Positions 50,916 through 58,743 of a stretch of 64,000 nt of DNA are shown here, piece by piece; position 1 is the stretch's first letter, and each line of letters starts with the position of its first letter. The notes beneath the pieces are model-generated. The model searched no databases. It saw only the letters and a list, made by a program, of their open reading frames with translations, and had not been told where the DNA came from. The translations under genes were made by a program, and so were the position numbers. This DNA is from CAWEPK01 sp963835595 (GTDB lineage: Bacteria; Desulfobacterota; Syntrophorhabdia; Syntrophorhabdales; WCHB1-27): contig CAWIGL010000002.1 of NCBI GenBank assembly GCA_963835595.1, positions 2,418,001 through 2,482,000 on the forward strand, in the 5' to 3' direction.

Positions 50916-52324
50916 ACGTACACGCACTTGCGGACTTCTTGTCTGCCGTAATTGCCCATCTGTTGGCTACTGTTGCCTTTACCTGTTGGAAGGACCAGGA
51001 TCTTTTCAATCCTGAACCCGAAATTTTCGGCAAATTCGGAGAGAATTAGGTCAACGGGTATCTCTTCGCCGCCATAGCGGACGTTGTCATTTACCATGAT
51101 GCAATAGCCGCCGGTTTTCATCACCCTTGCGATCTCATCAACAACAAAACACAATTCGAGGAAGTAATTCTTTACCATCCTCGGAATGTTGTTATTGTTC
51201 AGTTTCCCCAGTTGATTCAAAATATCGAGCGTGGAATTCACTTCGGTCATTGCATCCGATTCGTTGTAAACCCGCAGGACTTCATCGAAGGTGAGCGACC
51301 TCGATATGGAGGCGTAAAAGCGGGCAAGGCTGTCTATCTTTTCCTTATTCTCCACCGTACAGGAAAGCATGGACTGACGCAGATTACGAACTTGCTCGTC
51401 ATTGAATCCGAGGTAAACCAGTTCCAAGGCATAGGTCCGCGTGTAATCGTAGCGATTGCAGTATGGAGGTGACGTCACTACGAAATCGAAAAATGCGTCC
51501 TCCAACATCGGCAGTTGCTCCAGGCAGGACCCACGCATAATAGTTATAGCACGCTTCTCGGTCTTTTCCCTTTCAGGGCTGGCGAATAAGGAAACAGATT
51601 CGTGAAAGGAGATGTCTTGTATGATATCGTTCAGCTTAAGCCTAACGGCCTCTTCAAAAGGCAGGATCCTGCCCTTATCAAAGGGTTTCCCTGAAAGCTG
51701 CCTCCCCGACCTATAATCCCAGCGCAAATATTGACCGTCTTTTCTTGTGTAACTGATTTCTTCAAGAATAGCAAAGGCGGCGAAGCGCAAAATGGTACGA
51801 ATCCTGTCGTTTTTTACACGGGCGCAGTAACCGAGATATTTGTTAAGAGTTGCTTCGGTCGCCTCGGGAAACGCATCCTGCGTAATCGGTATGTGCCTTA
51901 TCCGGTAATCCGCATAATGTGATTTCTCCAAGTCTGCCCATATATTCGCGACTGCCAGCTTCAGATTCTGGGCATCTACCTCATCAAGGGCCTGTCTTGT
52001 CTCTATGGCAAACGGGCCTACAGGCAATAGCTCTATCCCATATGGCTCCCATCCAAGCTGTTGCCCGGCGAAAAGCGTTGTTCCCGCACCAGCGAAAGGG
52101 TCCAGCAACTTACCTGGGCTCCGCGAGTATTTGGTCAGGAAGTATTTTACGAGGTTGGATGAAAAGCCTTCTTTGTATTTGAACCAACGGTATACGGGTT
52201 CTTGTTTGTTTGCCTGAAAACTGACAACCTTGCGGTTCAGGTTGGGTGCAATCTCCAGCTTGTCGGAAAACCGATCATACAACTTCTGCCGAGCGCTAAG
52301 GAAGAGTTCAGCAGCCTGCCTCAT
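50900..52324 (-). CDS. Type II DNA methyltransferase (N4-cytosine type) of the AvaI-like system
   Basis: A 474-residue methylase. Motif I (AdoMet site) is LLDPFAGAGTTLFAGQQLGW near residues 74-93, and the catalytic motif is VVTSPPYCNRYDYTRTYALE near 285-304. The SPPY form is typical of N4-cytosine and some N6-adenine methylases. The order with motif I before SPPY and the pairing with an AvaI-type nuclease suggest N4-methylcytosine protection of the same site. The gene begins near 52324 and overlaps the nuclease gene by 16 bases, so methylase is made first. Base composition is AT-richer than in the neighbours. Confidence 0.85.
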   Translation of the reverse strand: MRQAAELFLSARQKLYDRFSDKLEIAPNLNRKVVSFQANKQEPVYRWFKYKEGFSSNLVKYFLTKYSRSPGKLLDPFAGAGTTLFAGQQLGWEPYGIELLPVGPFAIETRQALDEVDAQNLKLAVANIWADLEKSHYADYRIRHIPITQDAFPEATEATLNKYLGYCARVKNDRIRTILRFAAFAILEEISYTRKDGQYLRWDYRSGRQLSGKPFDKGRILPFEEAVRLKLNDIIQDISFHESVSLFASPEREKTEKRAITIMRGSCLEQLPMLEDAFFDFVVTSPPYCNRYDYTRTYALELVYLGFNDEQVRNLRQSMLSCTVENKEKIDSLARFYASISRSLTFDEVLRVYNESDAMTEVNSTLDILNQLGKLNNNNIPRMVKNYFLELCFVVDEIARVMKTGGYCIMVNDNVRYGGEEIPVDLILSEFAENFGFRIEKILVLPTGKGNSSQQMGNYGRQEVRKCVYVWRKR

Positions 52325-52479
52325 GCAAAGAGTCTAACATTTCATAATTCATAAACCTATAGAAATTTAAAACCATCCGGTATTGACCGCGCTGATCTGC
52401 GATATGGGGCAAAGAACGTCAACGGATCAAAGGAGGGCGTAGGAAAAACAAAGCTCCGGGCCGGTGCTGTCTCCTATTG

Positions 52480-52538
52480 TACGCAGCGCCGGGTAAAAGA
52501 TCGCTTTACCGCGCAGTGTCGCGAAAGGATCAGGCCCC
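52480..52538 (-). repeat. Hairpin-type repeat D, copy 1
   Basis: The segment AAAAGATCGCTTTACCGCGC followed by GTGTCGCGAAA resembles 56565-56598. It has the palindromic core of family D but lacks the left half. It lies in the 446-base gap before the sigma-54 activator gene. Confidence 0.5.
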
Positions 52539-52617
52539 CTCCCCTCCCCTCCCGCCAGGTTACCAAACCCCACCCCGCAGGACTTGTATACTGAGTACAC
52601 GCTGACGTGTTGCGACA

Positions 52618-52645
52618 ACGGCGTTCCCGGAAAGGAGCGCCGTTT
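52618..52645. other. Hairpin upstream of the sigma-54 activator gene
   Basis: AACGGCG and CGCCGTT are perfect complements around a 14-base loop. The rest of this 446-base gap shows repeat D copy 1 and short AG-rich sequence, and no further gene. Confidence 0.35.
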
Positions 52646-52770
52646 GCTTATGGACGATGGGGCGTCTTGTCCGCGGCCGGCTCGGTCGGAAGCGGAAGGG
52701 CGCCTATTTTTTTGAGGCCGGGTAGCCATAGGGCATAGCATAAGGCGGGCGCGCTTTCAGGGAGGCAGGG

Positions 52771-54318
52771 ATGAGCGACCAGAGCGGCAGGGAGATCAGG
52801 GAGCTTTCGCTCCTTTTCGAGATCAGCACGAAGCTGAGCGAGAGCCTCGACCTGAAGGCGGTGCTGAAGCCCATCCTCCAGCTTACCGCAGACCACATGG
52901 ACATACAACGGGGCACGCTCACGATCCTCAACAGGAACAAGGGCGAGATCGCCATCGAGGAGGCATACGGCCTGCGGCCCGAGGAGCAGGCGAAAGGCAG
53001 GTATCGCCTGGGCGAGGGCATCACCGGCAGGGTGATCGACACGGGGCAGCCCATCGTCGTCCCCAACATCGCCAACGAGCCGATGTTCCTCGACAAGACG
53101 GGGGCGAGACAGAGCCTCAACAAGAACGACATCGCCTTCATCTGCGTGCCCATCAAGATCGGCAGCGAGGCCATCGGCGCGCTTTCGGCGGACCGTCCGA
53201 GCGGCGGGGCCGCCTCCCTCCAGGACGACGTCCGCCTCCTGACGATCATCGCATCGACCATATCCCAGGCGGTCCACCTGCGCCAGCACGCGGAGGAAGA
53301 GATCGACCGGATGCGGCAGGAGAACCAGAGCCTCCAGGACCAGTTGAAGTCCAGGTACGGGATGAAGACCATCGTCGGCAGCTCGAAGGTCATGCAGAAC
53401 GTTTATGCCCTGATCGAGAAGGTCTGCCGCACGAGCGCGACCGTGCTGCTCCTCGGCGAGAGCGGCGTGGGCAAGGAGCGCGTCGCCCAGACCATCCACT
53501 ACAGCTCGAACCGCGCGGAGCAGCCCTTCGTAAGGGTCAACTGCGCGGCCCTGCCCGAATCCCTGATCGAAAGCGAGCTTTTCGGCCACGAGAAGGGCGC
53601 GTTCACCGGGGCGACGCGTACGCGCCAGGGGCGGTTCGAGACTGCCGGCCACGGCACGATCTTCTTAGACGAGATAGGCGACCTGCCGCTCTCCACGCAG
53701 ACGAAGCTCCTGTGCGTGCTCCAGGAGAGGGAGTTCGAGCGGATCGGGGACAACGCCGCGATAAAGGTGAACGCTCGGATCATCACCGCCACGAACAGGA
53801 ACCTGGAGGCCCTCCTGCAGGAGGGGAAGTTCAGGGAAGACCTCTACTACAGGCTGAACGTCTTCCCCATCCTCGTGCCGCCGCTTCGTGAGCGGAAGAC
53901 GGACATCATGCTCCTTGCCGACCATTTCGTCCAGAAATACAGCGCCCAGCACGACAAGAAGATCGTGCGCATATCGACCGCGGCGACGGACATGCTGATG
54001 GGCTACCACTGGCCCGGAAACGTGCGGGAGCTCGAAAACTGCATCGAGCGGGCGATTATTCTGAGCACTGACGGCGTGATCCAGGCGGGCCACCTGCCGC
54101 CGAACCTGCAAACGAAGGAGACAGGCGGCCAGGGCAGGTCGGCGGGCACGTTCAAGGACATCATCATGAACATGGAGCGGGAGATCATCAGCGAGGAGCT
54201 GCACAGGACGTGCGGCAACATGGCGAAGGCCGCGCGGGAGCTGGGCCTGACGGAGCGGATAATCGGCCTGAAGGTGGCGAAGTACAACATAGACCCGGCG
54301 CAATATAAGAACAGGTGA
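52771..54318 (+). CDS. NifA-like sigma-54-dependent transcriptional activator
   Basis: A 515-residue enhancer-binding protein. An N-terminal GAF domain (about 20-175) is followed by a short coiled linker. The AAA+ domain has Walker A LLGESGVGKERVAQTIHYSS, the GAFTGA loop that contacts sigma-54 (EKGAFTGATRTRQGRFE), FLDEIGDLP and R-F-R-E-D-L-Y-Y-R-L-N-V-F. The C-terminal Fis-type helix-turn-helix includes C-G-N-M-A-K-A-A-R-E-L-G-L-T. This is the architecture of NifA and related GAF activators, in which the GAF domain takes the regulatory signal. The interdomain cysteine motif of oxygen-sensitive NifA is not evident. No nif genes or -24/-12 promoters were found nearby, so the regulon is unknown and NifA is only the closest type. 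Confidence 0.88.
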   Translation: MSDQSGREIRELSLLFEISTKLSESLDLKAVLKPILQLTADHMDIQRGTLTILNRNKGEIAIEEAYGLRPEEQAKGRYRLGEGITGRVIDTGQPIVVPNIANEPMFLDKTGARQSLNKNDIAFICVPIKIGSEAIGALSADRPSGGAASLQDDVRLLTIIASTISQAVHLRQHAEEEIDRMRQENQSLQDQLKSRYGMKTIVGSSKVMQNVYALIEKVCRTSATVLLLGESGVGKERVAQTIHYSSNRAEQPFVRVNCAALPESLIESELFGHEKGAFTGATRTRQGRFETAGHGTIFLDEIGDLPLSTQTKLLCVLQEREFERIGDNAAIKVNARIITATNRNLEALLQEGKFREDLYYRLNVFPILVPPLRERKTDIMLLADHFVQKYSAQHDKKIVRISTAATDMLMGYHWPGNVRELENCIERAIILSTDGVIQAGHLPPNLQTKETGGQGRSAGTFKDIIMNMEREIISEELHRTCGNMAKAARELGLTERIIGLKVAKYNIDPAQYKNR

Positions 54319-54338
54319 GGGGCGATAGGTTACGCGGT

Positions 54339-54405
54339 CGGGTTATTTTCGCGTCCTTCGCGTCGTTTCTCGGCGCGGCGTGCTCACATACAACAGAAGT
54401 ACTGG
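54339..54405 (+). repeat. Partial repeat C, copy 6
   Basis: Left half of the element: GGGTTATTTTCGCGTCCTTC, then the CGTCGTTTCTCGGCGCGGCG arm, and the centre ACATACAACAGAAGTAC. The right arm is absent. It lies between the sigma-54 activator stop and the DUF72 promoter. Confidence 0.65.
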
Positions 54406-54455
54406 CGGTCCTGAGAGACAGGCGTATGGCGCGAAGTTAACCCGGCCGAACATCG

Positions 54456-54464
54456 TGATATAAT
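54456..54464 (+). promoter_or_regulatory. Extended -10 promoter of the DUF72 gene
   Basis: TGATATAAT ends six bases before the ATG at 54471, so the transcript would begin at or next to the start codon. The same nine-base motif drives the tautomerase gene at 2646. Confidence 0.5.
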
Positions 54465-54488
54465 ACCCACATGATACATGTGGGTATT
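54462..54488. promoter_or_regulatory. Perfect 12-bp-arm palindrome over the DUF72 start
   Basis: AATACCCACATG and CATGTGGGTATT flank a central ATA. The site overlaps the -10 box and the start codon, an ideal position for repression. Part of the symmetry falls in codons 1-6. Confidence 0.55.
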
Positions 54489-55352
54489 TGTTCGTGGGCC
54501 GAGAAGACGCTTGTACAGAGCGGGGAATTCTATCCCCCCGCCGCCCGCACCGCCGAGGCCCGCCTTCGTTACTACGCCACCTGCTTTGACACCGTCGAGG
54601 TCGATTCGACGTACTACGCAATACCGGATTTGCGCACCGTCTGGCTGTGGGAGACGCGGACGCCGCAGGATTTTATATTCCACATAAAGGTCTACGGGGC
54701 GCTCACCGGTCATGCCATAGACCCGAGGACGCTCCCGGCCGATATCAGGGCGGCGGCGGGCGCAGCGCCCGGCCGTTCGGTCTACATCAAAGAGCGCGAA
54801 GTCCTGGCGCTGATCGCCAGGCGGTTCGCGGACGTCCTCGCGCCGCTCATCCGGGCACGCAAGCTCGGCCTTTTGGTCTATCAGTTCCCGCCCTGGTTCG
54901 ATTACAAGGAGCGCAACTTCGACTACATGCTTCTGTGCAAGGAGTTGGCGGCGCCCCTGCCGATGGCCGTCGAGTTCAGGCACGGAAGCTGGCTCTCCGC
55001 CGCAAGAGCGCCGTCGGCGCTCGCCTTCCTGCGCGAGCACGGCCTGACGTACGTCGCCGCAGACGAGCCGCAGTACGGCATGGCCGCAACGGTCCCCTTC
55101 GTGCCCGCCGTGACGACGGAGACCGCGTATTTCAGGTTCCACGGGAGGAACGCGGCGAACTGGCTGAAAAAAGGCGTCCCCACTACGCTGAGGTACGATT
55201 ATCTTTATTCCGACGAGGAGCTTGAAGAGTTCCTCCCGGCTATAAGAGAGGCGGACAGGCAGGCAAAAAAGACATACGCCATGTTCAATAACTGCCATAA
55301 GAGCAGCGCGGCCGTCAACGCCTTGCGCCTGAAAGAGCTAATAAATAAATGA
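54471..55352 (+). CDS. DUF72 domain-containing protein
   Basis: A 293-residue TIM-barrel-like protein of the DUF72/YecE family, widespread but of unresolved function. The start M-I-H-V-G-I-C-S-W is followed by FYPPAARTAEARLRYYATCF and TVEVDSTYYAIPDLRTVWLW, and FIFHIKVYGALTGH matches the family core. Later blocks are KLGLLVYQFPPWFDYKERNF, AVEFRHGSW and YFRFHGRNAANW. It ends with TYAMFNNCHKSSAAVNALRL, the normal C-terminal N-N-x-x-x-G/S-x-A motif. Its stop codon lies within a 13-bp perfect hairpin. The gene stands alone, with its own promoter and operator-like palindrome. Confidence 0.88.
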   Translation: MIHVGICSWAEKTLVQSGEFYPPAARTAEARLRYYATCFDTVEVDSTYYAIPDLRTVWLWETRTPQDFIFHIKVYGALTGHAIDPRTLPADIRAAAGAAPGRSVYIKEREVLALIARRFADVLAPLIRARKLGLLVYQFPPWFDYKERNFDYMLLCKELAAPLPMAVEFRHGSWLSAARAPSALAFLREHGLTYVAADEPQYGMAATVPFVPAVTTETAYFRFHGRNAANWLKKGVPTTLRYDYLYSDEELEEFLPAIREADRQAKKTYAMFNNCHKSSAAVNALRLKELINK

Positions 55353-55376
55353 CCCTGCTGCTTGCAGCAGGGTCAT
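55349..55376 (+). terminator. 13-bp perfect hairpin at the DUF72 stop
   Basis: ATGACCCTGCTGC-TT-GCAGCAGGGTCAT contains the DUF72 stop codon. No T-run follows, so termination is plausible but not certain; it may instead protect the mRNA 3' end. Confidence 0.5.
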
Positions 55377-55383
55377 GACTTAA

Positions 55384-55527
55384 TGAGCGGGGAGGCTCCG
55401 GCAGCTTTGCTGCCGGAGGGGGTGGGCCGTGAAGCATGTCGTAGCCTGCATTGCGTACTTGCCGGTTGCGTGAGCGGCAAGGCTAGTTTGTAAGCGGATC
55501 TGGGGTGCTGAACCCCAATGGTTGCCC
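55384..55527 (+). repeat. Hairpin repeat B, copy 4, split by about 80 bases
   Basis: The left part GGAGGCTCC with stem GGCAGC-TTT-GCTGCC enclosed by CTCC/GGAG and GGAGGGGGT lies at 55384-55424. The right part GGGGTGCTGAACCCCAATGG lies at 55502-55521. About 80 unrelated bases separate them. The remaining bases to 55678 hold no credible gene; a GTGCGCC-initiated segment there is discussed under findings. Confidence 0.6.
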
Positions 55528-55678
55528 GTTGTAAGGTGCGCCAAAGCTCCAAGCGAGGATAGTCTGATGCGAAAAGCGCCGGGACGAAAGAGCGCGCAAG
55601 AGGGCTTTCCTAGAGAGGGCAATAGTATGTGTGCAGCGAACTGCACGAAATCAACAAGTTGAAGAGGGAAGCCGCGGG

Positions 55679-56137
55679 CTAAGAGATTTTCCGCTGCCTC
55701 TGTCCGGGCCGGATGGTGAGCACGGGGCAGCGCGACTTGCGCACCACCTTTTCCGCGACGCTGCCGAGGAGTATGTGCTCCAGTCCGCCCCTCCCGTGGG
55801 TCCCCATGACGATCAGGTCCGCCCCTACGGAGTCGGCGTAGCCCGTGATCTCGATGAAGGCAGAGCCAGTCCGTGCCGCCTTCGTCACGCTGGCGGCCGT
55901 CACCTTGGCGGCCGCAGCATCGAGCTGTTTTGCGATCTCGCCCTTCACGTCTCTCTGCATGACCTCCATGTACTCGGATGCCATGAAAGACTCGTAAGGG
56001 GTGAAATAGTCCATCGTAGGGACTACGTGGATCACGTGGACGGACGAATCGAAGCGTTTGGCGATTGCGGACGCGTATTCGAGTATCTCGTCAGTGTATT
56101 CGGAAAAATCAACGGGGACGACTATCTTGCTGAACAT
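55679..56137 (-). CDS. Universal stress protein family protein
   Basis: A 152-residue UspA-type protein. It begins MFSKIVVPVDFSEYTDEILE. Its ATP-binding signature IVMGTHGRGGLEHILLGSVA is followed by E-K-V-V-R-K-S-R-C-P-V-L, the G-x2-G-x9-G-[ST] pattern of the ATP-binding subgroup. The ATG at 56137 has GGAGGCGG directly upstream, so the much longer open frame to 56638 is not coding. copZ lies upstream on the same strand with a 98-base gap. General stress function; the specific role is unknown. Confidence 0.9.
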   Translation of the reverse strand: MFSKIVVPVDFSEYTDEILEYASAIAKRFDSSVHVIHVVPTMDYFTPYESFMASEYMEVMQRDVKGEIAKQLDAAAAKVTAASVTKAARTGSAFIEITGYADSVGADLIVMGTHGRGGLEHILLGSVAEKVVRKSRCPVLTIRPGQRQRKIS

Positions 56138-56235
56138 ATCCGCCTCCTTATCCGGCTCTGCCCTTGCGTAAAAAGGCGGGAGGCCACCGGTCGATGGACG
56201 GCCTGTGAGGCCGAGGCCGCGCAAAAGGCTGCATC

Positions 56236-56439
56236 TCACTTCCTGATCGTGTAGCCTGCCTTTTCTACTGCCTGCTCCAGGTCTTTTTCCTTCACCTTGG
56301 CTTCGTCGTAGGTGACGCGGGCCGTGCCGACGGCCACTTCGGCCTTCGACACGCCCGGCAGCGCCTCGACGGCCTTCTTCACGCGCATCACGCAATGCTG
56401 GCAGCTCATTCCTTCGATTTTCATAGTAGTTTCCGGCAT
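56236..56439 (-). CDS. copZ: Copper chaperone CopZ-like heavy-metal-binding protein
   Basis: A 67-residue ferredoxin-like heavy-metal-associated domain. The metal site is GMSCQHC near residues 10-16, and the fold continues with V-K-K-A-V-E-A-L-P-G-V and K-A-G-Y-T-I. It would carry Cu(I) to the CopA ATPase encoded elsewhere in the window. The ATG at 56439 has AAGGAGGATC before it. A longer open frame to 56487 adds a stretch without homology. Confidence 0.9.
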   Translation of the reverse strand: MPETTMKIEGMSCQHCVMRVKKAVEALPGVSKAEVAVGTARVTYDEAKVKEKDLEQAVEKAGYTIRK

Positions 56440-56496
56440 AATGGATCCTCCTTGGCGTATTGTGTGCTTTTTTTCGTAAACTTGCAAGAGTTGGGG

Positions 56497-56606
56497 TGGG
56501 GCCGGGATTTTTTCGCGCCACGCTGCGCGCTAAAGCGACCTTTTGCCATGCGCGTAGCGCAATGTAGAAGATCGCTTTGACGCGAAGCGCCGCGAAATCT
56601 CCTCCG
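56497..56606. repeat. Hairpin-type repeat D, copy 2
   Basis: The outer ends GGGGCCGGGATTTTTTCGCG and GCCGCGAAATCTCCTCCGG resemble the ends of family C. The interior is different: CGCGCTAAAGCGACC pairs imperfectly with GATCGCTTTGACGCG. It lies between copZ and the tRNA-Gln promoter. Confidence 0.6.
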
Positions 56607-56623
56607 GTCGCCATAGCATCAGC

Positions 56624-56652
56624 TTGACGGCAGGCCATCGGGACGCTAATAT
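56624..56652 (+). promoter_or_regulatory. Promoter of tRNA-Gln
   Basis: TTGACG and TAATAT separated by exactly 17 bases. The expected start is about seven bases before the tRNA. Confidence 0.6.
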
Positions 56653-56665
56653 AAGGGTGCGACGA

Positions 56666-56739
56666 TGGGGGATCGTCTAACGGCAGGACACGGGCCTTTG
56701 GAGCCCGCTATTCAGGTTCGAATCCTGATCCCCCAGCCA
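56666..56739 (+). tRNA. tRNA-Gln (anticodon TTG)
   Basis: A 74-base cloverleaf with encoded CCA. The acceptor stem is TGGGGGA/TCCCCCA, the anticodon stem CGGGC/GCCCG holds the loop CTTTGGA with anticodon TTG, and the T-arm is CAGGTTCGAATCCTG. Confidence 0.96.
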
Positions 56740-56811
56740 ATCCCTTGCAGCGAAAAGCGCCCGATTTGCACCGCAGAGGGCCAATAAATCGGCCCAGCGG
56801 GGATCGTTTTG

Positions 56812-56820
56812 TGCTATAAT
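56812..56820 (+). promoter_or_regulatory. Extended -10 promoter upstream of the TPR gene
   Basis: TGCTATAAT (TG-N-TATAAT) lies 41 bases before the GTG at 56862. It rules out translation from any start at or before 56820. Confidence 0.5.
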
Positions 56821-56861
56821 TATTGGTCAAAAACGCTACAGCGGGCAGGGAGCATCGGGGC

Positions 56862-57108
56862 GTGGCCAAGGAAAAAGCTCAGAATACTTTCTTCGACCCT
56901 GGCGGAGATTTATATGCGCCAGGGCCACTTCGACAAGGCCAGGGAGATATACGAGCAGCTTTTGTCGAAGGACGGGGATAATCTCTTTTACAGGAGGCGG
57001 CTCGCGCTCCTTTCCGAGGAAACGCCCGACGTAAAAAGGCTGAGGGTCCTTTCCCGGCTCTTGAGAAAGATCGAAGAAAGGCGCGATGAGAGAGAAGCGG
57101 GTAAGTAG
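56862..57108 (+). CDS. Small TPR-repeat protein (frameshifted near its start)
   Basis: The readable core is STLAEIYMRQGHFDKAREIY followed by E-Q-L-L-S-K-D, a tetratricopeptide repeat, and a basic helix RVLSRLLRKIEERRDEREAG. The best start is the GTG at 56862 (M-A-K-E-K-A-Q, behind GGGAGC). It is in another frame, and one base near 56885-56900 must be lost or gained to join it to the repeat. Small one- or two-TPR proteins like this are found next to pepP/efp in related genomes and have no known function. The 3' end overlaps the pepP start by 23 bases. Confidence 0.6.
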
Positions 57109-58173
57109 GGTCGTCGAGATCCTGGAGCGGCTAAGATCTCCATGCCTGCATCATCAGGGGGATGGAGAACATCTTCTACCTTACGGGCTTCCGGGGCACC
57201 GAGGGGACGGCGCTCGTCACGAGGGGCGACGTTGTCCTCATGGTGGACAGCAGGTACATTACCTATGCGCAGGGAAGTCGCGAAGGGCTGCGTCGTCGTC
57301 GAGGTGAAGGGCGAGGACCATCCGCTCGATGCGCTTTTCCGCCAGTACGGCATCACGAAGGCGGGCTTCGACAGCTTGCAGACGACTTACCATGTCTACC
57401 AATCGTGGAAGGAGGGAAGCCCCGGCGTCGAGTTCGTGCCGCTCGGCGAACGATATCGAATCGATAAGGCGGATGCAAGGAGCCGGAAGAGATCGCTGAC
57501 GATGCGGAAGGCGATCCGCATCGCAACCGACGCCTTTTCTGCCGTTTTCGGCAAGATCGGGCCCGGGAGGACCGAGAAGGAGATCGCGAACGAGCTCGAA
57601 TGCATGATGCGGGCCTTAGGGGCTGAGGGGCCGTCCTTCGAGACGATAGTCGCGTCGGGGCCGAGGGCCGCCCTTCCCCACGGCCATGCCACGGACAAGA
57701 AGCTTGAGGCGGGCGAGACGGTCGTCATAGACTTCGGCTGCCGGCTGGACGGCTACTGCTCGGATGAGACCTGCACGGTCGCCCTCGGCGAGCCGAGCAG
57801 GCAGATGAAGGAGATCCACGAGGTCGTCTTCGACGCAAAGCAGAAGGGCATCGACGCGGTGCGGGCGGGCCTGCCCGTGCGCGAGCTGGACATGATCGTT
57901 CGGGGCTTCATCGAAGAGAAGGGCTACGGGGAATACTTCGGCCACGGCACGGGCCACGGCGTGGGCATCGCCGTCCACGAGCCGCCCGCGGTCACGGCCA
58001 GGGGCGAGGGGATTCTCGAAGAGTCGATGGTCGTCACCATCGAGCCCGGCATCTACATACCCCACGTCGGCGGGGTGCGTCTCGAAGACATGGTGCTGGT
58101 GGGGGAAAACGGCGGGGAGGTCCTCACCCATTTGCGGAAGGATCTGATGCAGACAGGAGGGGGCTTGCCATGA
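57086..58173 (+). CDS. pepP: Xaa-Pro aminopeptidase (M24 family), two frameshifts
   Basis: A metallopeptidase that removes the N-terminal residue before proline. The intact C-terminal pita-bread domain shows metal ligands in VIDFGCRLDGYCSDETCTVA, GHGTGHGVGIAVHEPP, VVTIEPGIYIP and GVRLEDMVLV. The N-terminal creatinase-like domain is split over three frames: MREKRVSRVVEILERL, then HACIIRGMENIFYLTGFRGT to Y-I-T-Y-A-Q, then REVAKGCVVVEVKGEDHPLD. The slips are near 57132 and 57273 and cancel each other. Once repaired the protein has about 360 residues, normal for the family. The stop overlaps the efp ATG. Confidence 0.85.
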
Positions 58174-58736
58174 TGGTAGTGACGAGTGAGTTCAGGAAGG
58201 GCTTGAAGGTTCTGGTGGATAACGAGCCCTTCATCATAGTCGATTTCCAGCACGTGAAGCCGGGGAAGGGCGGGGCCTTCGTCCGGACGAGGATCAAGAG
58301 CCTGGTGACGGGCAACGTCCTCGACAGGACGTTCAGGTCGGGGGACAAGGTCGATATCCCGGAGATGGAAGAGAAGGCGATGCAGTACATGTACAGGGAA
58401 GGGGTCAATTACTACTTCATGGACGTCAACACCTACGACCAGACCTTCATAGAGGAGGAGAACCTGGGGGACGCGAAGAACTACCTGAAGGAGGGCCTGA
58501 CTATAAACGTCTCCTTTTACAAGGGAAAGGCCATCGGGGTCGATCTCCCCAACTTCGTCGATCTCGCTGTAGTGAAAACGGAGCCGGGCATGAAGGGAGA
58601 CACTGCCCAGAACGCGACGAAGCCTGCGGAGCTGGAGTCGGGATACACGCTTCAGGTGCCGCTCTTTCTGGAAGAGGGGGACGTGATAAAGATCGACACG
58701 CGGTCCGGGGAGTACATCACGAGGGTCTCCAAGTAG
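58170..58736 (+). CDS. efp: Translation elongation factor P
   Basis: A 188-residue EF-P, which binds between the P and E sites and rescues ribosomes stalled on proline runs. The N-terminal KOW domain carries the modification loop HVKPGKGGAF, with Lys33 as the candidate modified residue, corresponding to the beta-lysylated lysine of E. coli rather than the rhamnosylated arginine type. The two OB domains end with G-E-Y-I-T-R-V. The ATG overlaps the pepP stop (ATGATG), and a second ATG follows directly. No epmA/epmB is in the window. Confidence 0.96.
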   Translation: MMVVTSEFRKGLKVLVDNEPFIIVDFQHVKPGKGGAFVRTRIKSLVTGNVLDRTFRSGDKVDIPEMEEKAMQYMYREGVNYYFMDVNTYDQTFIEEENLGDAKNYLKEGLTINVSFYKGKAIGVDLPNFVDLAVVKTEPGMKGDTAQNATKPAELESGYTLQVPLFLEEGDVIKIDTRSGEYITRVSK

Positions 58737-58743
58737 GCGCGCC

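Noticed and set aside
55631..56254. 207-codon forward frame over the universal stress protein gene
   Set aside because: It is antisense to a clear UspA frame and carries no motif.
56809..56861. TTG start for the TPR protein at 56809
   Set aside because: It overlaps the TGCTATAAT promoter, so it would lie upstream of the transcript.
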